Below, in pieces: positions 52,544 through 62,394 of a stretch of 62,474 nucleotides of DNA. Source of the DNA: Pseudoselenomonas ruminantium (GTDB taxonomy: Bacteria; Bacillota; Negativicutes; Selenomonadales; Selenomonadaceae); assembly GCA_902780915.1 (NCBI GenBank), contig CACZHK010000006.1:1-62474 (forward strand), read 5' to 3'. Positions within the stretch are counted from its first letter, which is position 1. Every line of letters starts with the position of its first letter. Under the pieces are notes generated by a model, which saw nothing but the letters and a program-made list of their open reading frames with translations, ran no database searches and had not been told where the DNA came from. Position numbers and translations under genes: made by a program.

Positions 52544-52672
52544 AGCCCGTCTCTTCTTGCGAAGAGCATATGCATAGCAGCAAGCCCCGCCCCTCGTGGC
52601 GGGGTGCTTGGCTTGTGCTGAAGAGGCTTTGATAGGCTATACTGGCAAATAGGGGCTGGGAGGTGTGGCAGC

Positions 52673-54250
52673 ATGGGGATTTATCTGAATCCGGGAGATG
52701 AATTGTTCCGGCAGGCTATCAATTCAAAAATATATGTAGATAAGACAGGACTGCTCCGATACACCAACAGTGTGGTGGAAACCAGCCAGAAATATATTTG
52801 CGTGAGCCGTCCCCGTCGCTTTGGCAAGTCCATGGCGGCGAATATGGTGGCAGCTTTTTATGACAGGACGGCAGATGCCCCGGCTACTTTCCGAGGACTT
52901 GCGATAACGCATGTCAAGGGCTACGAGGAATATTGCAACCGCTATGATGTACTGCAGGTTAATATGCAGGACTTTCTGAGCGGCACCAAAGACATGGTCG
53001 AGATGCTGGCACTGTTGCAGAAGTCGCTACTGTGGGACCTGCTGGAAGAATATCCCTCTTATCGCTATTTTGACACGAATAGCCTCGTCAGGACGATGGC
53101 GGATATACATCGGCAGACGAAGCGCCCCTTTGTCATAGTCATTGACGAGTGGGACTGCATTTTCCGCGAGTACAAGGAGAATACAGAGGAACAGCGCAAG
53201 TATCTTGATTTCCTCCGCATGTGGCTGAAGGATAAGTCCTATGTGGGGCTGGTCTATATGACGGGCATACTGCCCATCAAGAAATACGGCACTCATTCTG
53301 CGCTGAATATGTTCTGGGAGTTCTCCATGGCAGACCCGATGAATCTGGCGCCATATGTTGGCTTCACAAAAGAGGAAGTCAAGTCTCTTTGTGATAGATA
53401 CTCGCGCAGCTATGAAGAATGCCGCCGTTGGTATGACGGCTATTATTTTGAAGAGGCAGGGGAAGTTTACAGTCCATACTCGGTTGTGAAAGCCGTATAT
53501 TCCGGCAAGTTTGGCAACTACTGGAACCAGACGGAAACCTACGAGGCTCTAAAAATTTACATTTCAATGAATTTTGACGGTCTGCGGGATGCCATCATCA
53601 GGCTGATGGCGGGAGAGAGCCTTCGCATCAACACCCAAACCTTCAGCAATGATATGTCAACCTTCAGCTCGGCGGATGATGTGCTCACCCTGCTGGTGCA
53701 TCTGGGCTACCTGGCCTATCGGCAGGCTGAGGAGGAAGTATATATTCCCAATCAGGAAATCATGCAGGAATACTACAATGCCGTCACCAATTCCGACTGG
53801 GGCATAGTTGCCCGTGCCCTGAAACAGTCAGAGCAGCTGCTGCAGGCAGTGCTGTCGCAGGATGCGGAGACAGCAGCCAGGGGGATTGAGGAAGCCCATA
53901 TGGAAACCAGTCATTTGCAATACAATGATGAGAATGCCCTGGCCTATACGCTCTCCCTGGCTTTTTACAGTGCAAGGCAGAAATACCTCATCTTCCGTGA
54001 ACTGCCCACGGGCAAGGGCTTTGCAGATCTGGTATTCCTCCCCCGCCCCGGCCAGGCAGAACTTCCTGCTCTGGTGCTGGAGCTGAAATGGAACCACGAA
54101 GTTCAGGCGGCTATTGGGCAAATCCGGGAAAAACAGTATGGGAAGGCGCTGGAGGGCTATATGGGAAAAATTTTGGCGGTAGGCATCAGCTATGACAAAA
54201 ACAGCCGCAAGCATGAGTGTTTGATTGAGGAGTATGAAAAAAGGGAATAG
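52673..54250 (+). CDS. AAA-ATPase-like protein with C-terminal PD-(D/E)XK domain (second copy)
   Basis: A 525-residue protein of the same family as that at 1377 but only distantly similar. Walker A-like SRPRRFGKSMAANMV (about 44-58), Walker B PFVIVIDEWDCIFREY (about 148-163), C-terminal nuclease-like GFADLVFLP...ALVLELKW (about 462-484). The ATG follows GGGAGGTG. It starts with the common 'YLNPGDELFRQAINSKIYVDKT' opening. Followed by a terminator. Confidence 0.85.
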   Translation: MGIYLNPGDELFRQAINSKIYVDKTGLLRYTNSVVETSQKYICVSRPRRFGKSMAANMVAAFYDRTADAPATFRGLAITHVKGYEEYCNRYDVLQVNMQDFLSGTKDMVEMLALLQKSLLWDLLEEYPSYRYFDTNSLVRTMADIHRQTKRPFVIVIDEWDCIFREYKENTEEQRKYLDFLRMWLKDKSYVGLVYMTGILPIKKYGTHSALNMFWEFSMADPMNLAPYVGFTKEEVKSLCDRYSRSYEECRRWYDGYYFEEAGEVYSPYSVVKAVYSGKFGNYWNQTETYEALKIYISMNFDGLRDAIIRLMAGESLRINTQTFSNDMSTFSSADDVLTLLVHLGYLAYRQAEEEVYIPNQEIMQEYYNAVTNSDWGIVARALKQSEQLLQAVLSQDAETAARGIEEAHMETSHLQYNDENALAYTLSLAFYSARQKYLIFRELPTGKGFADLVFLPRPGQAELPALVLELKWNHEVQAAIGQIREKQYGKALEGYMGKILAVGISYDKNSRKHECLIEEYEKRE

Positions 54251-54263
54251 GTATATTGCAGCT

Positions 54264-54297
54264 GGCAGGCCGATTGGCCTGTCGGTTATTTTTTTGC
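54264..54297 (+). terminator. Terminator after second AAA/nuclease gene
   Basis: GGCAGGCC and GGCCTGTC around GATT, then GGTTATTTTTTT. Confidence 0.75.
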
Positions 54298-54328
54298 AAA
54301 ATTAGCGAGTAGCGGCAGGAAAATCCTC

Positions 54329-54337
54329 GGGGGGGGG
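54329..54337 (+). repeat. Poly-G tract (9 G) upstream of autotransporter
   Basis: Nine consecutive G immediately before AAACTATATACTTATATAGT, which contains possible -10 boxes (TATACT 54344-54349, TATAGT 54352-54357). A homopolymer next to a promoter can change length and alter expression. Confidence 0.5.
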
Positions 54338-54427
54338 AAACTATATACTTATATAGTGGACTTTTCCACAGGTCGTGACTAAGGACAGGTAGTTTGCAGC
54401 TATTGGATGGAAGTGGGTGGATGAGAG

Positions 54428-57400
54428 TTGGGTAAGAAAGCGAAACGCTCAAATACTTCACAGGTATCAACTGATTATATATCGGCCTCCCCCGAGCACC
54501 GTGGGGTGATGCAGGACATGGCGGACCGTTTTGCCAAAGGCCGCTATGTCGTGCCAGGCATCGCAGCCGCCTGCGCTTTGCAGGGGGCTGTTTTGCCTGT
54601 GTATCAGGCACAGGCGGCGGATGTTTCTCCGGCGGATAATGCGACGATTACCACTGGAAATACCATGACTGTTACCAGTGCGGGTAAGTCCACTGTCACT
54701 GGAGTTGTTATTGATAGTGGCGGACAATTATGGTTGGATTCTGGCGGCAGTGCATCTAGCACAACTGTAGACGGTGGTGGAATGTATGTCGGATGGATGA
54801 CAAGTGCTTCTGCAACCGATACCACTGTAAATAGTGGATTTATGTATGTTGGTGGTGAAGCGCATAATGCTACGGTAAGTGCGGGCCATATGGAAATAGG
54901 GCCGACAGGGGAGGCCGACAGCATTACCTTGCTTGGGGGAAAGGTTACTGTAAGTGGTCGCGTGAGTGATGTAGCAGTACACGGCGGTCAGGTTGTTATA
55001 GACGGTCCTAATGATGGAGCAAATAACATAGAAATTTTTTCCGGTGGAAGGGGTAGCGCTTATGGAGCAAATGTGAGCAATACAAAAGTTCACAGTGGTG
55101 GGGTGTTTTTTGTACGAGCTGATGGTGGCTTGGTTACTAATACTACTATTGATAGTGGTGGTAACATGAGCGCACAAGAAGGCTCAGTTACTTATACAAT
55201 GGTTAACGGTGGCGCATTTACATTATGTTACGATGGAATTGCAATTTCTTCTACTGTCAACGATGGTGGTTCTATGACGGTGCTGAGTGGCACGGCATCA
55301 AACACTACCGTGAATAGTGGCGTATTGTCGGTGCTGACAAGTGGAGTGGCAGACACCACGGCGGTAAATAACGGTGGCTCCATGACGCTGATAAGTGGTT
55401 CTGCTACAAACACGATAGTAAGCGGTGGTTCGTTGACTGTGTCATCTGGTGGAGTGGCAGACACCACAGAATTAAATAGTGGAGGCTCCATGACGCTGAT
55501 GTCGAGCGGCTCGGCCACCAACACGACAGTAAGCGGTGGTTCGTTGACTGTGTCATCTGGTGGAGTGGCAGATACCACGGAATTAAATAGTGGAGGCTCC
55601 ATGACGCTGCTGTCGAGTGGTTCGGCCACCAACACGACAGTAAGTGGTGGTTCGTTGACTGTGTCATCTGGTGGAGTGGCAGATACCACGGAATTAAATA
55701 GTGGAGGCTCCATGACGCTGATGTCGAGCGGCTCGGCCACCAACACGACAGTAAGTGGTGGCTCGTTGACTGTGTCATATGGTGGCATGGCAAGTAATAC
55801 CACCGTGGGCAATAGCGGTGTCATGACGGTAGATGGTGGTTCTGCTAACTTAATCACGATTGATACCGGGCTGGTTAATCTAATCTCTGGAGGTGAGGCA
55901 AGTTTCGTTACTGTTAATGGCAGTGGTACCATGACTGTAGGAAATGGCGGTTCTGCTACCAGTACTACTGTTAGCGGAGGAAGGATGACAGTACATTCTG
56001 GTGGTGTAGCCACTTCAACTAAGGTGGAAAGTGCTGCCACAGGTACGGCGCTGGGGTCAGGGGCTGGTTTTATTTGTGTATCATCAGGAGGTGTAGCAAG
56101 TTCTACAGTTCTTAATAGTGGTAGCTTTATGAATCTACATGCAGGGGTAGCAGTAGGCACTAGCGTTAGTGGTGGCAATTTAGAAGTAGTTTCTGGTGGT
56201 ACAACTATATCTGCAACTCTTGAAAGCGGTGCAATTTCTCTCATCAGTGCCTCAGCTACCGCAACAGTAGTAAATGGTGGTTCTATGTCGCTTAACTCAG
56301 GCAGTGTGGCAATTGGTACTACTGTAAATAGCGGTTCTATGACATTGGGTGGTCAAAGTATAGCTGCGGACACTACCGTAAATGGCGGTCTCCTGAATGT
56401 TGCATATAGTGGTTTCGCATCAGCTACGGTCGTTAATGGTGGATCGATGCAAGTAGGATCGCTGGCTTCGGCTACATCTACCACAGTCAATAATGGGGGT
56501 GTGTTGGATGTATGGATGACAGGGTTGGCGATTGGTACGAACATTAGTGGCGGCTCGATGACATTAATCTCTGGCGGTAGGGCAACATCTACGATTGTAA
56601 GTGACAATGGTACTATGACGGTATCGCTAGGCACGGCAACTAGCACCACTATCAACAGCGGCACCATGACTGTATTTGACGGCGGTGTGGCAAATTCCAC
56701 TATTGTCAACAGCAGCGGTTCTGTCATTATTTCTGGTGGTTCTGCCTCTACGACCGCTATCAGTGGTGGCACTATGACTGTCGATGTCCAAGGCGTGGTG
56801 GATGACACTATTGTTCATAGTGGTGGTTACTTGTCGGTGACCGACTCTGGTACGGTAAATGGTGTTGTTCTTTCTGGTGGCACTTTCGACAGTCCGGTGA
56901 TTGGTTCACCTGCAATTATTAGCGGTACGGTCAGTGGGGCCGGCAATATTACCGGCCCTGGTGATTTTACCCTTGCTGACGGCAATATCCTTCTGACTTC
57001 AGGTGGTTTCGCTACATCCGGGACTTTGACCATCCAGAAGGTGCTGAATCCATCCCAACCTGCTGTGTCGGTCAGCACTTTCAGTGCTGGATGTGTTGAT
57101 GTCACCAACCTTGATGTGGGCACAAATACCAGCGGTTCGCTGATTCAGGCTGGTACGGCTCTGCCTGAGGTGTCAATGACTTCAGGCACTTCAAATGGAT
57201 TGCTGAATGCCAGCAATGATACGGTTATTTTTGGCGGGGGAGCCGTTACCGATACATCCATTCCCGGCTTTATGCTGGATTACCTCGCTCCTTCTGCCAC
57301 TTTCAGCCTGACCAACAGTGCCAAGGAAATCTCCTATTCTCTTGCTGGCAACAAGCAGGCCACGCAACTGACCTTTGGCAGCATTGACTGGCTGGATAGT

Positions 57401-59221
57401 GGGGCATTCATAGACCATAGCACGCAGTTCTCAGATGTGATTTTCAATGGCGCAAATGTCGATACTACCAACATTCATTTCAAGAATGTGGTCTCGCTCC
57501 AGGCCAATAAGACCATGACGCTGGTATCAAATTTTGGCACCACGGTAGGAGACATCACTGGTACGAAATATACCGTCGGCACCACCTTGCAAGGCAATGG
57601 CAAGGCTCAGCTTGTTGGCAATAATCTCATCTATAAAGTTGAAACTGATTCTGCAGACACATCTGGCGGTGGAGGCGGTTCCTCTGGTGGAGGCTCCTCT
57701 TCGGGGGGCACCATTGATGACAAAGGTTCCAACAATGTTGTCAACATCACCGGCGGTACGCTGAATGACAATATCTATGGCGGCTTCAGCACCAATGGCA
57801 AGACGGAGAACAATGTGGTCAATCTCTATGGCCCGGCAGATATCTCCGGGGCCAACCTCTTTGGAGGCAACAATGGCTATAAGGGCAATACCCTGAATGT
57901 GGGCGACCCTGTCACCAAAACGCCTTGGACGGGAGGGAATCAGAGCGTCAAGAATCTGGCAAACTTTGAGTTTATTGACTTCAAAGTGGTGCCATGGAGC
58001 ACTGAGCGTCCTGCGCTCACTATTACAGACGGTTCGCTTTCTGACCTTTCTTATACCAAGGTCGGTGCTGAAAATGTCCATTTCACTAATGTGGATGTGC
58101 TGAGCAGGTGGGATCGCATGACCCTGCTCAATGCTTCGGCTATAAAGGATGAGTCAAAGAGATTGGTTGCAGCCAATATCATTCCTGGCAGCAATTATAC
58201 GGTGGGCACCACTGCCAAAGGCACAGGCACTGTTTCACTGGATGAAAATGGCAATGTGGTCTACCGAGTGGACACCTATGCTGATGGCAAGCCTATCGTC
58301 ACGGCCCAGGAACAGACCCATAACACGGTCATGGGCATGGAAGCGGGCCTGGCGGTCATCAATTCCGGCAACGACTTCATTGAAAAAGCCGTGGACGGAC
58401 TGGGCGATGTACGCAATACAGGCAAGGACGGCATTGCCGTCTTTGCGGCTATGGGGGGCGGCAAAGACCGCTACGATACGGGCAGCCATATCAATGTCAA
58501 TACTTGGAACGGCATCGTGGGCGTGGGCAAGACCAATCAGCTTGAAGATGCCAAGATCCAGTGGGGCGCTTTCTTCGAGCATGGTTCCGGGAAATTCAGC
58601 CTCTATAACGAAGACCGTGCTGGCGATGGCTCTGTTTCTTACACTGGTGGCGGGCTGGCGGCCAAGTGGACGAACAAGCAGGATGTTTATGCGGAAATGG
58701 GGATGCGATATGGCCGCTCCCATGATAGCGCCACAGGCATTTTGCATGATGTGTTGGGGAATTCTTACGGCTATAATGTCCATGCCAATTATTATGGCGG
58801 TTACTTGGGCGTGGGCAAGGTCTACCGTTTGGGTGAAGACAGGAGCCTTGATGTCTATGGCAAGTTCTTCAGCAACCATAGGCAGGGCGTTTCTTTTGAT
58901 GCAGGCGGGCGCTATGACCTGGACAGCCTGCATAGCAACATCCTGCGTGTCGGGGCTGAGTATAGAGCCGGCATGGGCAAGAAAGGCAGCTGGCATGCAG
59001 GTCTTGCCTATGAGCATGAGTTCAGCGGCGAGGCAACCGGTCGGGCAGATGGCGCTGCAATCCGCTCTGCGAGTACCAGGGGCGGCAGCGTGCGGGCCAA
59101 TCTGGGCATCAGCATGAAGCCCAGCGAGAATTCGCCCTGGACCATAGATTTGGGCGTGACCGGCCATGCTGGCAAGCGCCGCGGTTTAAGCGGCGGTATC
59201 TTTTTAAGCTGCAAGTTCTAA
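54428..59221 (+). CDS. AIDA-type autotransporter adhesin
   Basis: A 1597-residue type V secreted protein. A long N-terminal export signal (KGRYVVPGIAAACALQGAVLPVYQAQA, cleavage about 67) follows a 40-residue basic/polar extension. The passenger (about 70-1130) is built of AIDA-like strand-loop-strand repeats with 'SGGxxxVxxGGxAxxTxV'. A Gly/Ser linker lies about 1080-1095. The C-terminal 300 residues form an autotransporter beta-barrel (GMEAGLAVINSGNDFIEKAVDG ... GIFLSCKF, terminal Phe). The repeats are the substrate type for the heptosyltransferase encoded 12 bases downstream. Start is TTG at 54428; no better in-frame ATG before the signal peptide. Confidence 0.92.
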   Translation: MGKKAKRSNTSQVSTDYISASPEHRGVMQDMADRFAKGRYVVPGIAAACALQGAVLPVYQAQAADVSPADNATITTGNTMTVTSAGKSTVTGVVIDSGGQLWLDSGGSASSTTVDGGGMYVGWMTSASATDTTVNSGFMYVGGEAHNATVSAGHMEIGPTGEADSITLLGGKVTVSGRVSDVAVHGGQVVIDGPNDGANNIEIFSGGRGSAYGANVSNTKVHSGGVFFVRADGGLVTNTTIDSGGNMSAQEGSVTYTMVNGGAFTLCYDGIAISSTVNDGGSMTVLSGTASNTTVNSGVLSVLTSGVADTTAVNNGGSMTLISGSATNTIVSGGSLTVSSGGVADTTELNSGGSMTLMSSGSATNTTVSGGSLTVSSGGVADTTELNSGGSMTLLSSGSATNTTVSGGSLTVSSGGVADTTELNSGGSMTLMSSGSATNTTVSGGSLTVSYGGMASNTTVGNSGVMTVDGGSANLITIDTGLVNLISGGEASFVTVNGSGTMTVGNGGSATSTTVSGGRMTVHSGGVATSTKVESAATGTALGSGAGFICVSSGGVASSTVLNSGSFMNLHAGVAVGTSVSGGNLEVVSGGTTISATLESGAISLISASATATVVNGGSMSLNSGSVAIGTTVNSGSMTLGGQSIAADTTVNGGLLNVAYSGFASATVVNGGSMQVGSLASATSTTVNNGGVLDVWMTGLAIGTNISGGSMTLISGGRATSTIVSDNGTMTVSLGTATSTTINSGTMTVFDGGVANSTIVNSSGSVIISGGSASTTAISGGTMTVDVQGVVDDTIVHSGGYLSVTDSGTVNGVVLSGGTFDSPVIGSPAIISGTVSGAGNITGPGDFTLADGNILLTSGGFATSGTLTIQKVLNPSQPAVSVSTFSAGCVDVTNLDVGTNTSGSLIQAGTALPEVSMTSGTSNGLLNASNDTVIFGGGAVTDTSIPGFMLDYLAPSATFSLTNSAKEISYSLAGNKQATQLTFGSIDWLDSGAFIDHSTQFSDVIFNGANVDTTNIHFKNVVSLQANKTMTLVSNFGTTVGDITGTKYTVGTTLQGNGKAQLVGNNLIYKVETDSADTSGGGGGSSGGGSSSGGTIDDKGSNNVVNITGGTLNDNIYGGFSTNGKTENNVVNLYGPADISGANLFGGNNGYKGNTLNVGDPVTKTPWTGGNQSVKNLANFEFIDFKVVPWSTERPALTITDGSLSDLSYTKVGAENVHFTNVDVLSRWDRMTLLNASAIKDESKRLVAANIIPGSNYTVGTTAKGTGTVSLDENGNVVYRVDTYADGKPIVTAQEQTHNTVMGMEAGLAVINSGNDFIEKAVDGLGDVRNTGKDGIAVFAAMGGGKDRYDTGSHINVNTWNGIVGVGKTNQLEDAKIQWGAFFEHGSGKFSLYNEDRAGDGSVSYTGGGLAAKWTNKQDVYAEMGMRYGRSHDSATGILHDVLGNSYGYNVHANYYGGYLGVGKVYRLGEDRSLDVYGKFFSNHRQGVSFDAGGRYDLDSLHSNILRVGAEYRAGMGKKGSWHAGLAYEHEFSGEATGRADGAAIRSASTRGGSVRANLGISMKPSENSPWTIDLGVTGHAGKRRGLSGGIFLSCKF
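55393..55786 (+). repeat. Near-identical 111-bp tandem repeats inside the autotransporter gene
   Basis: About three and a half copies of a 37-codon unit (SGSATNTTVSGGSLTVSSGG then VADTTELNSGGSMTLMS) with almost no base differences between copies. The surrounding repeats of the passenger are far more diverged, so this block arose recently. Confidence 0.85.
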
Positions 59222-59233
59222 GAGGTGTATATA

Positions 59234-60529
59234 TTGAGTAGTGAAAATGAAGTAGAGACATCAGCTGTATCGGCAGCAGAGAAGTCTGCGCCGCCTGCGT
59301 CTGCCAGTGCCGCTGCGGAGGTGCCGAAAGACCCGTTTTTCGTGCCTCCCCCGGAGCAGCCAACTCAGAAGGGGCCAAGGGGCATCCGTTTTGACTTCAA
59401 CGATGGCGCCAGGGTGCTGCTGCCCAAGGGGCAGTGGCATGTGCAGATAGAGGATGATGACTCAGGCAATGTGCTCTTTGTCTGTGATGTAGATGAGGGC
59501 TGGGTCACCAGTGCCAAAAAGTATTATGTTCCTTTCCGCATCAAGGTCTGGGACAGGAAAAATTTGGCCAAGCCATTGCTGGATCATGTCATGGACTTAA
59601 AGAATAAGCCTGTCCTGATAAAATTCCCCGTAGGCACGCTGGGGGACCTGGTGGGCTGGTTTCCTTATGCTGAGAAATTCCAGCAGAAACACCAGTGCAA
59701 ACTGGAATGCTCCCTGGCACAGAACATACTGGAACTTTTCCGCGACCAGTACAAGGATATGCTGCTGTCTCCTGCGCCGGATGTGAAAACCACCAAGCCG
59801 TATGCCTCCTACCGTGTAGGCCTGTTCTTCCGGGGTGAAGAAAACCATCAGCCCCATGACTTCCGTCGGGTGGGCCTGCACCGCACTGCCGGGTATATCC
59901 TAGGGGTGGATCCGGCGGAGGTGCCGCCCCGCTTGCCAGAAGATTTGCCACGGGAGATAAAGGAACCCTATGTCTGCATTGCCACCAAGGCTACGACTTT
60001 GGCGAAGATGTGGAACAATGGGTTCGGCTGGGAGCTGGTGATAGATTATTTGAAGAAACAGGGCTATCGGGTGCTTTGCATCGACAAATCCCGCACGGAG
60101 GGCATGGGCTATGTCTGGCATCAGCTGCCCCATGATGCGGAGGATTTCACGGGTGACAGGCCGCTCATAGAGCGGGCGGCGCTTTTGAAGCATGCAGATT
60201 TCTTCGTTGGCCTTTCCAGCGGCCTTTCCTGGCTGGCTTGGGCAGCGGGGACTCCGGTGGTGCTCATCAGCGGATTTTCCCTGCCCAACCATGAGTTCAC
60301 CACGCCTTATCGCGTCATCAATACCCATGTCTGCCATGGCTGCATTGACGCTACGGATGTGGACTTTGACCACAAGGATTACCTTTGGTGCCCGCGGCAT
60401 AAGGGGGACGAAAGGCAGTTCGAGTGTACCCGTGCCATCACGGGCAGGCAGGTCATCCATGCCATAGAGCGCCTTATGCAGGACAAGGGCCTGAAGCCGC
60501 AAAAGCAGCCTGCGGGAAAGGAACGGTGA
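59234..60529 (+). CDS. Autotransporter heptosyltransferase (BAHT; Aah/TibC-like)
   Basis: A 431-residue glycosyltransferase. After a Pro/Ala-rich N-terminus it shows LIKFPVGTLGDLVGWFPYAEKFQ, the GT core CIATKATTLAKMWNNGFGWE, LISGFSLPNHEFTTPYRVIN, and an iron-binding-type Cys set (CHGCIDATD ... LWCPRH ... FECTR). These are hallmarks of bacterial autotransporter heptosyltransferases, which add heptose from ADP-heptose to Ser residues of AIDA-like passengers in the cytoplasm. Start TTG at 59234 with AGAGGTG at 7 bases; a GTG at 59225 overlaps that site. Confidence 0.9.
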   Translation: MSSENEVETSAVSAAEKSAPPASASAAAEVPKDPFFVPPPEQPTQKGPRGIRFDFNDGARVLLPKGQWHVQIEDDDSGNVLFVCDVDEGWVTSAKKYYVPFRIKVWDRKNLAKPLLDHVMDLKNKPVLIKFPVGTLGDLVGWFPYAEKFQQKHQCKLECSLAQNILELFRDQYKDMLLSPAPDVKTTKPYASYRVGLFFRGEENHQPHDFRRVGLHRTAGYILGVDPAEVPPRLPEDLPREIKEPYVCIATKATTLAKMWNNGFGWELVIDYLKKQGYRVLCIDKSRTEGMGYVWHQLPHDAEDFTGDRPLIERAALLKHADFFVGLSSGLSWLAWAAGTPVVLISGFSLPNHEFTTPYRVINTHVCHGCIDATDVDFDHKDYLWCPRHKGDERQFECTRAITGRQVIHAIERLMQDKGLKPQKQPAGKER

Positions 60530-60533
60530 AAAA

Positions 60534-60992
60534 ATGCCAGCGGGTAAAAAGAGCAAAGTGGAAGACAACCTGAGAGCAGTACAGTTCAACGAGTTCCTGA
60601 TGGAGAAGGGAATCAATGTGTTCGGCACAGAGTCTCTTGAGGACGAAGCCAACACGGTGCTCTTTCGTTCGCGCATAGAGGCTGCGGGGCAGCTCCTGCC
60701 TGCTGTGGTGATTGTGGACGCCAGCGTCTTCACCATCATCAGGGTTCAGCTGGCAGGTGGTATAGGCGAGGAGAAGAGAGCACGCATCACCGAATACCTC
60801 AATGAACTCAATATGCTCTACAAGACCTTCAAGTATTACTTGCGCCCCGATGGCTATGTATGCCTGGATCTTTGCATACCTGCCAGGGATGATGGCTTTG
60901 ACCCAGAATTGGTCTATGGCATGCTGAGCATACTGGTTCAGCACATTCAGGATAGGGCAGTGGATTTCATGGAGCATGTGTGGGGGAAATGA
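60534..60992 (+). CDS. YbjN-like small protein
   Basis: A 152-residue alpha/beta protein (FNEFLMEKGINVFGTES, VVIVDASVFTIIRVQLAGGI, YLNELNMLYKTFKYYLRPDG, ELVYGMLSILVQHIQDRAVDFMEHVW). The layout is that of the YbjN/type III secretion chaperone-like fold. It lies 4 bases after the heptosyltransferase, so in the same operon. A chaperone for the autotransporter or transferase is an inference only. Confidence 0.6.
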   Translation: MPAGKKSKVEDNLRAVQFNEFLMEKGINVFGTESLEDEANTVLFRSRIEAAGQLLPAVVIVDASVFTIIRVQLAGGIGEEKRARITEYLNELNMLYKTFKYYLRPDGYVCLDLCIPARDDGFDPELVYGMLSILVQHIQDRAVDFMEHVWGK

Positions 60993-61122
60993 TGCAACAA
61001 GGGGGGGAGTCAATGGATTAATATTTTATTCTCGGTTCCCTTTATTTATTTGCATGACAATATTGAAAAGACGAAAACGACATTTGCTTGATTGAAAAAT
61101 TAAGATATGGAGGTGGTCGGAT

Positions 61123-62394
61123 ATGGCAATGACGGTGATGAATAATGGTGTCTCATCTATGGCAATGGGAGAGCTGAATAAGAACAACAGCCAGATGGCC
61201 AAGGCCTTAAAGAAAGTGACTTCTGGCATGAGGATAAACAGCGCAGGTGATGATGCTTCCGGCTATGCCATAAGTGAAAGTATGCAGGTTAGGATTCGTG
61301 GCCTGGCTAAGTGCTCGGAAAATACGGATGTGGGCGGCAATATGCTGAAAGTAGCTGCTGGAGCAGTAGAGCAGCAGTTGGAAATAATGAAGAAATTGAG
61401 GGAAAATGCTCTCAAGGCATCGGATGACGCATATACTCAAAAGGACAGGGATGCCCTACAGGTTGAAAGCAATCAGCTTATGATGCAGTGCAATAATATC
61501 TCATGGGAGACTGATTATAATGGGATAAGGTTGCTGGATGGGGTGACGGAGACTTTTGAGAAGGTGGTAGAGAACATATGGGTGCCAGATAGTGGAAGTA
61601 ATAGTAATGGCAACACGCCAGCTGACATGTCACAGGGGCAAAGCTCTATTTTGACTGCATCTGCTAATTTATCCAGAGATGTGTCAAGGGGTGTATCGAC
61701 AATAAAAGGATCTGGTGCGAACGGGCTTTTGGGGGCAGGGAATGGGACTGTAGATTTGGATCCGACTGAGCCACCGGTTCAAAATCAAATTCAAGGATTG
61801 TTTCCACAAAATAATAGTGTTAAGAAATGGTGGGTTACTGGTACAGGATGGGTTGATTTGCCTGGATATACATCGTATAAAGACATTGAAAAAGTTGAGT
61901 GGCAAGGAACAATGACAACAAGACCGATTGTGTATGAGCAAGGTAGCCCAAGCCGTTTTGACCCACCGCTTTATACATATGATGCACTCAATGATAATTA
62001 TATAGAGAGTACATATGGAGGAACAGGTGAACCTTATTTTAATTCGAGTTATCAATATTATGTGAAAAATGGTAGGGGAGAGGCAATACCTGTAGAAATT
62101 AAGAAAAAAGAAGGGGATTTATATGCTATTAGCATGGATGGACGAGATATTGGATATAATGCGCGGGCCTGGTCGGTGGACATAAATTTTGCTGCCGCAA
62201 ATTTAAACGGAAATGCATTGGACTTACCTAAAGACCTGAATAATCAAAGCATTACTATTCTATGCGGAGCCTGCTCTCAATATGTAGGGATAAAATTTGA
62301 GACTAATCGCCCAGCAGGGACGGGGCAACTATATACGCCAAGTCGTGAAACTCTTGATAGGATTGGCAGGGACGCATATGTGATTGAGATATGA
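61123..62394 (+). CDS. Flagellin-like protein with N-terminal flagellin domain only
   Basis: A 423-residue protein. The first 145 residues are a clear flagellin N-terminal D0/D1 region (NSQMAKALKKVTSGMRINSAGDDASGYAISESMQVRIRGL ... ENALKASDDAYTQKDRDALQVESNQL). The rest is an unrelated, Asn/Tyr/Trp-rich domain (about 150-423) ending GRDAYVIEI. The C-terminal flagellin helices needed for normal filament packing are absent, so it may be a cap-like, minor or decayed flagellin. RBS GGAGGTGG before the ATG at 61123. The 80 bases after it end with a ribosome-binding site (GAAGGGAG) for a gene beyond the window, which could encode the missing part. Confidence 0.8.
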   Translation: MAMTVMNNGVSSMAMGELNKNNSQMAKALKKVTSGMRINSAGDDASGYAISESMQVRIRGLAKCSENTDVGGNMLKVAAGAVEQQLEIMKKLRENALKASDDAYTQKDRDALQVESNQLMMQCNNISWETDYNGIRLLDGVTETFEKVVENIWVPDSGSNSNGNTPADMSQGQSSILTASANLSRDVSRGVSTIKGSGANGLLGAGNGTVDLDPTEPPVQNQIQGLFPQNNSVKKWWVTGTGWVDLPGYTSYKDIEKVEWQGTMTTRPIVYEQGSPSRFDPPLYTYDALNDNYIESTYGGTGEPYFNSSYQYYVKNGRGEAIPVEIKKKEGDLYAISMDGRDIGYNARAWSVDINFAAANLNGNALDLPKDLNNQSITILCGACSQYVGIKFETNRPAGTGQLYTPSRETLDRIGRDAYVIEI

